Part shown: positions 10,369-19,800 of the stretch, in pieces
How positions within the stretch are numbered: the first letter of the stretch is position 1
Layout: the number at the start of each line of letters is the position of its first letter
DNA from: Mikrocytos mackini
Taxonomy: Eukaryota; Endomyxa; Ascetosporea; Mikrocytida; Mikrocytiidae
DNA length: 52,750 bases
Assembly (NCBI GenBank): GCA_030180075.1
Contig: JASNJN010000102.1
Coordinates: forward strand, 1-52,750
Direction of reading: 5' to 3'
Translations under genes and position numbers: made by a program
The notes under the pieces: model-generated
What the model saw: the letters and a program-made list of their open reading frames with translations, nothing else
Database searches by the model: none
What the model was told of the DNA's origin: nothing

Positions 10369-11334
10369 TTAAGTATATAAATTATGTTTTTCGTTATGTT
10401 GAGTAAAATATTTGAAGATAATTTCAGTTTTAGCTCTTTTCCACAGGGCTTTCACAAAATGAAAGTAACAGCCCATGAATTCAACGGTAGGATGAACCGA
10501 TTGTAGACTTTTAAATATATTTTTTTTCAAAATCAGTATGAATAATTTTCCAGTGTATTCGAAATTCATTTGCTTCAATTTGAAATTTGATTTGTTGGAA
10601 CAGGTTCTTGTAGATTAGAAAACTCTTTGCGCTTAAAAGACAAAAAAGACATGGAATTACTTTTGATATTGTTGGATCATATGAATGTATAATAAGGATT
10701 TGATAAAATGGTTTTGGCGCAGAACGGAAGGTACCATCTATAAAGAGTTGTGAAGATTGTGCCATTATACGGAGTTGGAATAATTAACCGTAAATAATAT
10801 AGTGCTCTGATCTGGACTTTTCTGTGTTGTAGAAAGAATTGTTAGCTAAACAAAAGGAATTACTAGGTGAGTCTGGGTCCTGTAGGTGAGGTTAATTAGA
10901 GTTTTAAAGGGATTCTCAAGGTAGTGTTTATCTGAAGGAAAGTGTATTGCTCTTGTCTGTGCGAGTATGTATCTGATGTGGCCTGTGGAAAGTAAAAATC
11001 CATTATTTGTTAAGTTTTTAATATGAAAGCTAAAAGGTTTGTTGATGTTTAGGAGGATTATATTTTGCACAGTATTATACTCGGTTTTATTATTTTCATT
11101 ATTTTGATGCATTGATGGTTTGTGTTGATTTATGTTGCACTTATGAACATTTATTGTTTTTAACGGTGGATTCAATGAGTGGGTTCCGTCAAATACCATG
11201 TCGCTTGCAAAGTGAACAAAAACATCACATTCGGATCTCAAAGAACATCTATAAGAATGAACCCCCGACTTGAGTGTTGTTTTATAGAAGTAGAGATATC
11301 CCGAATAGATAATTTCTCTAAGTGTATTCTCCAT
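10369..11334 (-). pseudogene. FLYWCH-type MULE transposase fragments nested in the gypsy integrase
   Basis: The first frame (11334-10846) starts with a Cys/His pattern resembling a FLYWCH zinc finger (YRCSLRSECDVFVHF... then VHKCNINQH). The next frame (10765-10511) has the MULE DDE hallmark LFIDGTFRSAPKPFYQ and a second acidic motif IIHTDFE. The third (10578-10369) completes it with FMGCYFHFVKALWKRA. The three pieces are collinear but separated by stops or frameshifts, so it is not functional. It belongs to a MULE lineage distinct from the SWIM-type element at 4-7 kb. Because it lies inside integrase sequence, it inserted after the gypsy element. Terminal inverted repeats were not found. Confidence 0.8.
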
Positions 11335-11639
11335 TTTAATTTTTTAAAATTTTAAGATTATTCAGGATTTTATTTTTGTTAAGTATTACTTATCCAATTA
11401 TTATTTATAGTTCCCCTAGTTATTTTTAAATGTTTTTATCCTTTACAAAAATAAAAAATTTGAAATGGATTTTAAAAAAAGTATTTTTGACAATTTATAA
11501 AATACCATGCCAAATTAGCCTTGTAAAATATTATGAAGTTAAATTATAAATTTAAGATTGATACATAAAATTTAACCAATATATCATACTAGGGAAATAA
11601 ATTTTTTCAAAAAACCCCAGCCCAAAAAAAATCCATTCT

Positions 11640-11825
11640 CCTACCTTCTAACGGTCCTTTCAAATCTAACGCCGCCTTTTCCCATGGTCTCATTGGGAGC
11701 ACCACTGGTACTAAAGGAGTCTGCGGAATTGTTTTATTCCGGTCTAGATTTTACACTCCTCACAGTTTTCTATAAACCGTGTTACTTCTGCGTGTCACTT
11801 TAGTCATCAGAATAGCTCATTTACC
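11640..11825 (-). pseudogene. Ty3/gypsy integrase N-terminal fragment
   Basis: In broken frames after the RNase H stop, the minus strand encodes FIENCEECK, fitting the Cys-Cys half of the HHCC zinc domain, then ...PMRPWEKAALDLKGPLEG, the conserved start of the integrase core around its first Asp. The sequence then stops matching at about 11640, where the nested insertion begins. Confidence 0.65.
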
Positions 11826-12638
11826 CTAACCACTGTCAGAGACCACCTTTGATACACTTTTTTGGACTTCTGCTACTATTCTCGCTCTTTCCCCTATTTC
11901 AGGGAAGAATCTTGCTCCGTTTATGAATATCTTGTTAGACCAGACTGACAGTCTGTCTCTGTTTCTGTAAAACTCTGGAAACCTCTCTTGGTTCTCCCTG
12001 GTCCATTTTGACCTTTCTACTATCCGTATTAACCGATTCAGTTCAATACTATACGCGGCAATTTCGCCCCTATCTCTGGTTTCTATACTGTTTATGACCA
12101 TCTCCTCTTTTAATGAAGATTCTTCATGCACCGTTTCACGTGCCGATCTAGATAGCCAATCTGCCATCTCGTTTGTAGGCCCTGAGATATACTCTGCCGT
12201 GTAATTAAAATAGGCAAGTTTTTCTCTCCACCTTTCTGTTCTCGCCAGAGTTCTTTTTATCTTACTCTGCGATAGTAGTGTCTGCAACGCCCTATGGTCT
12301 GTTTGCAACACGAAGTGTCTCCCTAGGAGATACTTTCTGAACTTCTGTAGAGCAGCGACGCAGGCAAAAGCCTCTTTCTCGCTGATACTATAGTTCTTCT
12401 CATAGTATCTAAAAAGCGAAGAAAAATAGACCACTGCTCTATATTCCCCCTCTTTGTCTTTTTGTTCTACTATGGCTCCCATACCGTAGTCATTTGCATC
12501 ACATCTAACGCGAACCTGTCTCTCCATATCCGTGTCAAATGCTACAAAAACATTCCTCTTCAGGATCTCGCTCTTAATCTTTTTTAGAGCTGCTTTGTGC
12601 TTGTCTTTCCAGCAGAACCTATTGTTCTTCTTGAGCAA
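11826..12638 (-). pseudogene. Ty3/gypsy RNase H region
   Basis: The frame contains VRCDANDYGMGAIVEQ (first catalytic Asp), YSISEKEAFACVAALQKFRK (Glu), FVLQTDHRALQTLL (Asp) and NEMADWLSR, the full RNase H signature of gypsy pol. It is continuous with the reverse transcriptase apart from one in-frame TAG at about 12681. The displayed start Met is internal to the polyprotein. After about 270 residues it ends at a TGA inside the linker to integrase. Confidence 0.9.
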
Positions 12639-12680
12639 GCCATATAGAGGTTTAGCAATGTCGCTAGGTTTTGGTATAAC

Positions 12681-13117
12681 CTATCGTAGTAGTTTACCAC
12701 CCCCATCACTTTGTCCAACCTCTCTAACAGAGGATGGCTCTGATAGCCTCTGGATCCCCTGTGCTTTCGATCCGATTGGTTTAATACTTTCCGTATTTAT
12801 TTCATAACCTAACCAATCTACACAGCCTGTCTCTAGTAATGACTTCTCGTCATTTACTTGGATCTTTTCCTCAGCCAACCGTTTCTGTACGGCTGCTGTT
12901 CTTTTTCTCAACTCTTCTCGAGTCGGGGCTGCTATCAGTATATCGTCTAGGTATACTAGCGTTCCCTCTAATCCATGTAGGATCTGCGAAATTATTCGCT
13001 GGAATGCGCTCGGTGTGCTCTTTATACCAAACGGCATTTTGATGTATCTATACGTACCTACGTTCGTAATGATAATAGTCAACGACTGACTATCTCTGTC
13101 TAGCGGTATCTGATGAT
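12681..13117 (-). pseudogene. Ty3/gypsy reverse transcriptase, C-terminal half
   Basis: It contains YIKMPFGIKSTPSAFQRII and the catalytic YLDD box (GTLVYLDDILIA), followed by the conserved VDWLGYEI thumb motif. The frame begins abruptly at a hAT MITE insertion. The part before the insertion lies at 13748-14011. Confidence 0.92.
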
Positions 13118-13747
13118 TAGGGGTCGGATTATATACGAATCATATATTTTCATATAAAATTACATATTTGATTACAAATTTTGAGTCATATATATGTGAA
13201 AAAGTCATATATTTCCATATACCAGACTACATTTCAGACAAACCCGAAATTTAAAAATCCTAAATTTTACTTATTTCAGCCTATTTTAGATTTGTAAAGT
13301 GTATTTATATACATAGGTATCATTATTAGCGGAATTATATGACTTTTGGAGCGTAAAACGAATTTTCGGGAGCCTTGATTGGAAAAATTCAAAATCAATA
13401 AAATTTTTGAAAATTACGCTGTATTTGACTACCAAGGATATTTTAAATGATATCTTTCGTCGAAATAGGCATTTATTGGCATTTGAAAATGCTTTTTTCT
13501 TAAATTTTAAAATTCTGATTTTTTTGGCATTTCATCACAAAACATGATATAAAATCTAATCTAATACCTTTAAGCAATAGATTTATATAAATAAAGTCCC
13601 AATAGTGCCAAAATAGTGTTTTAGCAACCAATTTAGAATCAAAATTACTTAAGTGTAAAATAATAGAAACCATATATCGAACATCAAAAAAGTCATATAT
13701 TCATATATTTAATTTCGACAAAAAAGTCATATATAATCCGATCCCTA
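13118..13747. repeat. hAT-type MITE (630 bp) inserted in the reverse transcriptase
   Basis: Ends are TAGGGGTCGGATTATATA (left) and, inverted, TAGGGATCGGATTATATA (right): one mismatch in 18. It is flanked by an exact 8-bp duplication CTGATGAT (13110-13117 and 13748-13755). Both features are diagnostic of hAT transposition. The interior has repeated GTCATATAT motifs near both ends and no ORF. The reverse transcriptase reads on either side of it, so it landed in an already resident gypsy element. Confidence 0.95.
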
Positions 13748-14619
13748 CTGATGATACGCCGCTTTCAAATCTAGCTTAGCAATTAAGCTGTTGCCTGTGC
13801 CCAACATAACCAGCAAATCTTCTATTGATGGTAATGGAAACTTGTCTTTCCTAAGTGTGAGATTCAGACGTTTGAAATCACCACGTAATCTAACCATTCC
13901 AATAGATTTTCTAACCACTACTATTGGACTACACCAATCGGTTATTTCTGTGGGTAATAAAATCCCTTCTTCGACCAAGTTATCGATTTCTAGCTCTACA
14001 GCTTTCCGCATTCCATAAGGAATGGTATTTCTCTAGCCTAAACACAAAGTTTGAAGCGTAGTTATTATCACTTAATACCTCATAATTATTTATGCTTAGG
14101 TCTGCTAGCTCGAACTGTATCAAGTCCAGCCTCTGGCAGTCTGTTTCCCCTAACAGCTCGCCTCCTTCCTTTACCACGAGGAAACTTACCTCCTTTTCTT
14201 GGCGCGGGGCGCGTACCAACTTTGTAATCTTCCCCTCTGCGGGGACTCTTGTGCCCCCAAAGCACCTTAAGACTGTCTCGTCATATTCGAGGTCTTTGCT
14301 CCATCTGAGCTTCTTTATCTGGTCCCATCCAATGATGGACCTGTCTGCACATGTATCTATCAGGAATTTTATCCCTTTGCCCCTATAATGAGGTATTGAT
14401 AACTTCGGTTGGATTCATATGCTCTAACCGACTTATTTTCGGACGTCTTAGGCCCTTGGCCTTTGTCCTTATTCTAGCACTTACTTTCAAACAATCCCAT
14501 GGAGCCACAACTTCTGCACTTCTGACCACAGGCTCTGTAAAACTTTGCGCCCTGTCTTTGGTTTTTGCCGCAATTCCGATAGTCTTTGGCCTCCTTTGAC
14601 TAAGTCTTCTTGGTTTCAC
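13748..14619 (-). pseudogene. Ty3/gypsy protease and reverse transcriptase N-terminal half
   Basis: Near 14390-14360 the minus strand encodes KFLIDTCADRSIIGW, the retropepsin active-site region, but with Asp-Thr-Cys where Asp-Thr-Gly is expected. Downstream, 14011-13748 encodes the reverse transcriptase fingers and palm start (SPIVVVRKSIGMVRL..., SLIAKLDLKAAYHQ, which carries the first catalytic Asp). Between them is a frameshift near 14020. Upstream, around 14560-14510, a gag-type zinc knuckle CRSCGSMGLFESKC has lost its His (Leu instead). Confidence 0.8.
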
Positions 14620-14656
14620 CCGCCTCTCTGCGCATCTCTTCCGTGCCTTCTAGAAA

Positions 14657-15726
14657 TTAGGCCTCAACCACCGCTTCATCAAGCGTTTCTATACCTGATG
14701 TTCTCAAGGTATCTTTTATTCTATGGCTCCATATGCCGTGAATGAAGAAGTCCTTCAATAGACTCTTCTCTAGGCCACCAAATTCTAATTTTGGTGCCAA
14801 TTCTCTTAAGGCAGTCCCATATTCACTTATGGTTTCTCCTTTTTCCTGCTTTCTGTCCATTAGCTTCTCTCTGTAATAGAGTGCCGGACGAACTGGGTTA
14901 AANTGCTTAAGCATAAGGCCTTTCGCCTCTTCTAGAGTTTTAAACTCACAACCGTAGGTACCTAATATCCTTACGGCTTCCTTGCCTACCAGCATTTTGA
15001 ACAGCGCAACCTTGGATCTCTCCGGTTTGCTTTCAAGCTCGGCAGCAACCAAGTAATCCTCAAACCCTCCATACCATTCTTCGAATTTCTCGACTGGCTT
15101 TCCAGGTTTGTCGAGGAACTTGTCTGGAGTAGGTGTACCCATACTCCCTAATGGCGAGCTGGTCTGTACCACTGCCGTCTGGCTCTCGGGTTTCTTAGTT
15201 TCCCAATCCCAGTTCTTTGGATCCAAGTCTTGCACTGCTGCGGGCACACGTCTTTTGTGTTCCTCTACAGAGCAATTAATCTTGATCCGCATTGGCTCTT
15301 TTTTGGTGTTAGCCAATATAACCTGCCTCTCTCTAGTTTGGCGCTCTTGTTCAGCCGCCTCCAGACGCTGTCTTTTGACCCTGTTGGTCTCGGTCTCACT
15401 GACCTCTTCTTCACTTTCGAAGCTGGTGACGTCTTTCACTGCCACCCTTGCTAACTCCTTCTCAAGTTCTTTCATGTACCTATATACCTCTTCAACCCCC
15501 ATCCGGCAGTTCTCGTCTCCATTAGCGACATCCACTCTGAGTAGAGTACGGTTGTCCTGAGGTCATCTTTAGGTGACTCGTTGTCCAACCCTGTGTCTTT
15601 CACACACTCGTGCTCTGCCAATGTTCTGGCTGCCATGGTCTTTATAAACGACTTCCTCTCTAGAACCTTGTTCATGAGGATCTTCTTGGCTAGGGTCAGA
15701 GCAGTAGGTACCAAGTCCCAGTTCAT
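14657..15726 (-). pseudogene. Ty3/gypsy gag
   Basis: The N-terminal piece (15726-about 15540, MNWDLVPTALTLAKK...) and the main piece (15535-14657) lie in different frames. The main piece has a charged coiled-coil-like N-terminus and then the Ty3/gypsy capsid pattern: KFEEWYGGFEDYL, KVALFKMLVGKEAVRIL, YYREKLMDRKQEKGETISEY and ELAPKLEF...LLKDFFIHGI. One ambiguous base sits near 14903. The region is GC-richer than the flanking host genes. The capsid order identifies it confidently; the exact start is uncertain because of the frameshift. Confidence 0.85.
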
Positions 15727-15922
15727 TCACTGGGCTACTGTTTTGCACTAAGCCTCCCACATTTTATGTAGTCTAAAATAGAGTTATACTTTCTGAATCA
15801 CAGTTTTGTATCAGTATTAAAATTTATTTAAAATTATTTATTTCATTTACCCCATGTTTCGTCTTTTACAAATATAAAATTATAATCTCTATGCTTTGGA
15901 CCAAGAACTAATAAAGATTAAA

Positions 15923-16780
15923 TCAATGATATTTAAGCTTATTTTTAAATTTATTTAAATCATCTATGTAAACAATATTTACAAAACAGCCCTTAATATT
16001 TTCTATTTTCTGTTCCCAGAGTTCTTTCACAACCACATCAGAAAAACATTTATCTTTGCATAAATTGTTAAATGCTCTTTTTGTTCGTTTTATAGTTTTA
16101 TTCGAACCCTCATTCACCACTAAAACTTCTTGCACTTCTTTGCAAAAGTAAATAGTGCTATTCCCCATTCTATCTTGAGTTATATACTTTAGTTTCCTTT
16201 TCAAAGACTGTACTTGATTAGCGCCAATATTCTTTACATGTACTAAGTTTTCTGCCTTTTCTTTTTTCAATTCCTTTTCCAGTTTCGACAATTTTCTATT
16301 ATGTTTTTGCTCGTCTGTCAATTTGCGCATAATGTTGTTTTCATCATGGTTTTCGTTTCTAGCTTCCTCAACTTCTTTTACTTTTCTTTCAAATAGTGTC
16401 GGTGTAAGAAACTTTTTGAAGTTCTTCGATACTTTGCCAATGCTTTTTATCTTCGCCTTATGTTCAACTAGAACTCTTTCTTCTTTATTAAACAAAGGCG
16501 TTCCCACAGGCTCATTGTATATAGTGGGTGTTGAAGTTTTAATTTTCCTCGGAGGCTGTTCTATTTTCTTAGGTTGTGGTTTTGGTTTGAAGATATAACT
16601 GTAATCTAAGTCTGCCGTTGAAATGACTGGATATATTATCTCCCCATGGTAATCGGGGGTTTTAAGAAACCTTCCGTCGAAATAAAATATGTCTTTTGAT
16701 TTGCCTGTGTTCACATTATCGACTTCTTTTCGTTCTTTTGTCTCTCCGAACCGAGAAAGGTTTATTTTCATTTTTGTCAT
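15923..16780 (-). CDS. PRP3: PRP3-like U4/U6 snRNP protein
   Basis: 285 aa. PRP3 binds the U4/U6 duplex in the tri-snRNP of the spliceosome, in the nucleus. Visible support: a DYSYIF...KPKPQ segment followed by IYNEPVGTPLF, matching the PRP3 'EWWDSYII...VEHP' region; then a basic helix RKLTDEQKHNRKLSKLEKEL (about residues 151-170), equivalent to the PRP3 '[20 protein letters not shown]' block; and a C-terminal ferredoxin-like domain (YFCKEVQEVLVVNEGSNKTI...). It is less than half the length of the human protein, having lost the N-terminal PWI and repeat regions. It is divergent with the nucleoporin gene across 102 bp. With YJU2 further on, it implies a working spliceosome. The start Met is the first in the frame. 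Confidence 0.72.
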   Translation of the reverse strand: MTKMKINLSRFGETKERKEVDNVNTGKSKDIFYFDGRFLKTPDYHGEIIYPVISTADLDYSYIFKPKPQPKKIEQPPRKIKTSTPTIYNEPVGTPLFNKEERVLVEHKAKIKSIGKVSKNFKKFLTPTLFERKVKEVEEARNENHDENNIMRKLTDEQKHNRKLSKLEKELKKEKAENLVHVKNIGANQVQSLKRKLKYITQDRMGNSTIYFCKEVQEVLVVNEGSNKTIKRTKRAFNNLCKDKCFSDVVVKELWEQKIENIKGCFVNIVYIDDLNKFKNKLKYH

Positions 16781-16882
16781 CTTCCAATCTTCAATCTATA
16801 TTTTTGTGTGTTAAATATGTGTTGAATCCAGCCGTATCCTTGAGATTCCCAAACTCAATTTTTTCAAAACTTTAAAATTAAC
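16781..16882. promoter_or_regulatory. Divergent promoter between PRP3 and the nucleoporin gene
   Basis: 102 bp between two outward-facing start codons. Close to the plus-strand start it carries TTTTTTCAAAACTTTAAAAT, the T/A-rich TTTAAAATT-like element found before most genes here. Confidence 0.45.
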
Positions 16883-19800
16883 ATGACAGACTATTCTATA
16901 AAGAAAGAGCTCTTGGACAACATATTAGAACACAAATTAATCGAAGGTATACCAAACTCACTGAAGACCAGAATCCTGAGTTTGAAAGAGACGATTTCAA
17001 ACCCACTGAAACAATCTCCTTATGACATGTCCCTGGAAAGTGCAGTGGCATCGGGATCAGTTCTAAACAGGCCTGAGAACATGACATACAAGTTAGACAA
17101 AGATTCGATCGAGTATATAGCCGAGTTTTCAAAGTTTGTTAACCTCAATCAAGGAGAAGCCTGCTCACTTCTTTACAAAGGCCTCCAGTCTTCCGGGAAT
17201 ATACGCATCAGCCAATACGACGCTATGGAAGAAACTTACTTTGTAGAACGGGCAATTAATATAAACCTGGCGATTCAAGCAATAAACAGCTTGGAAAGTA
17301 GCCCGAACGAAAAGCTTTTTACAGAGCTTATTTCAAGCCAATTCCACAATAAACTTAAGGATTGGATAGAAACTTCTTTCGCTGCTTCGCTCCGCTTTTC
17401 CGACCAGTTAGAACTGTCGGGTAAGTTCAACAACGAGCTTAATTTGCTATGCTCGCTTTACAAAAGGTCGGTTTTGGCTATGGCAGACAACACGAAAGGA
17501 ATTGAAGTAAAAGAAAACATGAACGGAGCATTGAACAACACCTTGAGTCTTATAATAAAGATTAGTAAAATACAGAGCAATCACTGCAACAAGTATAGAT
17601 TGGAAGACGAATATGCAAACGGGCTGATAACACCTGGGCAACTGAGATTGATAGAAAGTTTGGTTGTTATTTTCAGTCGATGTTTGGAAGCGAATATACT
17701 GGACACCGATATAGAAGATCAACTTGTAACAATCGGCGCGCCTTTAAAACAGTTTATCCTTTTACTCATGTCAAAGAGTATTATGCTCTGGGAAAAGAAC
17801 GAAAGCCACAATACAAGAAGTGCTATTAAGAAATTGAAAGAAGTCACTATTGAGGCATTCGAGACAGGTAAATTCTTCTCCGTTTTGTATACACAGCTTA
17901 CAAATTTTCATTATGACGGCACGGAGCTCATGCGCGCAGTTCCTGTAATCAAAGAAGGAGTTCTTAATCTACTGAAGGTACCCGGTGTGTCCAAACTCCT
18001 CAAACAGAATATTTTACAAACACGGGAGGACTTGTTCGTTGGGTCCAATGGCTACGCCACAAACTCAGAAGCCGAGTACTTTATGAAGCTGATAGAATTC
18101 ATAGAGAAACACGATGTTGGCCGCGGAAAGGCTTCGAGCTCTTTTTTGTTGGATAACCAGATTTTGCTGGTATTTGCATCATTTGCGAAATCAATCAATA
18201 TTTCAAACTACAACATCAACCAGTTCAGTAAAACCGTTTTATTTGCTTACAAGAAGGCGGAGAAGCAGGGCAAGGGAGGTAAGTTGACTATGATATTGGA
18301 GAACTCCGACTGCATAAACTCAAATAATATATTGGTCACGGTTATCGAGGCTCTGAAGCTGTTCAAGAATGAGCGACCCAATTTAGAAGAAGAATTGACA
18401 CTACATAGTGTACTACGTTTGGTGCAATGTTTCCCCGAGTTAATGATTTCAGATGCAGATTTGATCCAGGTGATAATTGCGCTGTTATCCTACGACGGTT
18501 TCTCATCTTATATAAGGGCCGAACTACTCAATATACTCCATCAGATGACTCTACTGAGTACAGAACGAGCAACACAAATCTGGGGATTCGTCCCACAATT
18601 CCTGGCCATGGTATTCGTTGACTACAAAGAAGTACAATCGAAGGATAACAACTACACCCTTTCAATCGCGTTCCTAAGATTGCTTAAGAGCATTGTGAAG
18701 GGTCGGAGCATGATGTCATTCTTCGACACTATTGTAGACTTCATGTCTCTAGTACTAAACAACCAGCACATAGGAAGCAGTTCGGATAGAAAGTTGCTAA
18801 TAGAAACTTGCCTATTTGTATCGGACAATATTTTCCTCATGCTATTGAGACAACAATCCCTCGTCGGCGAGAAGACAGTCCGAAACATCGTCAACCAGCT
18901 CCTGAAACTATACACAAGTTCGATTTCTTTAATGAATGAAATAGAAAAGAAAGTGGAGAAGAGATCTCCACTGAGAATGGCATCCTCTTCCACGTCCTAC
19001 CTGCTTAAACTAAACACCTACAAACCACTCTGTCTTATAGAATCGTCAGTAAAATCACTGTACATCGTACTATTCAATCTCCCCAATCCAGAAGACAAGA
19101 TCCATTCCTTCACAACTGAAAATAAAGACAATATAACCAGCCTCTTAAAAGGGTTTCCACATTACGCGCTGAAATTGCTGTATTTATTGTTGCGAACTGA
19201 CCCGTTTACTGTTTTAAATCAACTGGTGCTTAAAAACAACCCTAAGAACATCAGTTCTATATTATATCACAACATAATGAGAGAAGAAGTACTTGGGATA
19301 ATAACCACAATGTTTAATACCCTCGCACAAGTAAATAGTCGTGACAACCTACAGCCCGTTGCAGCTGCTTTTGTAGATGAGTTTACAAACAAAGATAACT
19401 TGGCATTGCTCTTCGAAATTATAAATGATGAAAACACGAAAAATGGTATTGTTAATTTAGCACTAGAATGTCTAAGAAGTATGTTGTCTCTAGGGTTGAA
19501 ACGAGACCTGCAAACATTCCAACTTTGTGTCCAATCGCTCCATAGTTTTCTAATCGTCGATGAGGGCAGCGAGAACGAGCTAAGAATTTCCGACCGCATA
19601 AATGAACCCGTAATCACAAACAAGAACAAATTGTTTACAGACTCTAAGAAACTGGCTGTGCAATGTTTCACATCTGTTTTTTACACGGCCAAGAACTGGG
19701 CCCATCTAAACGCCAAAGATCTTGTTTTCATGAAGAAAATCCGGATTCGTGATGTTTTAAACGCATACTTCATAGCTTTCTTGGAAAAGGAGAAAGAAAT

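Larger units (their letters stand above)
9908..15726 (-). mobile_element. Ty3/gypsy LTR retrotransposon, decayed and carrying two nested insertions
   Basis: On the minus strand the order is gag (15726-14500), aspartic protease (about 14400-14250), reverse transcriptase (14011-13748 and 13117-12681), RNase H (12638-12100) and integrase fragments (about 11820-11640 and 10243-9908). This order is diagnostic of Ty3/gypsy. A 630-bp hAT MITE splits the reverse transcriptase and a FLYWCH-type MULE replaces or interrupts the integrase core. Several stops and frameshifts are present. I could not find a pair of LTRs within the window. Confidence 0.9.

Noticed and set aside
9908-15922. LTRs of the gypsy element
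   Set aside because: No convincing direct repeat was found on both sides by eye, so none is annotated.
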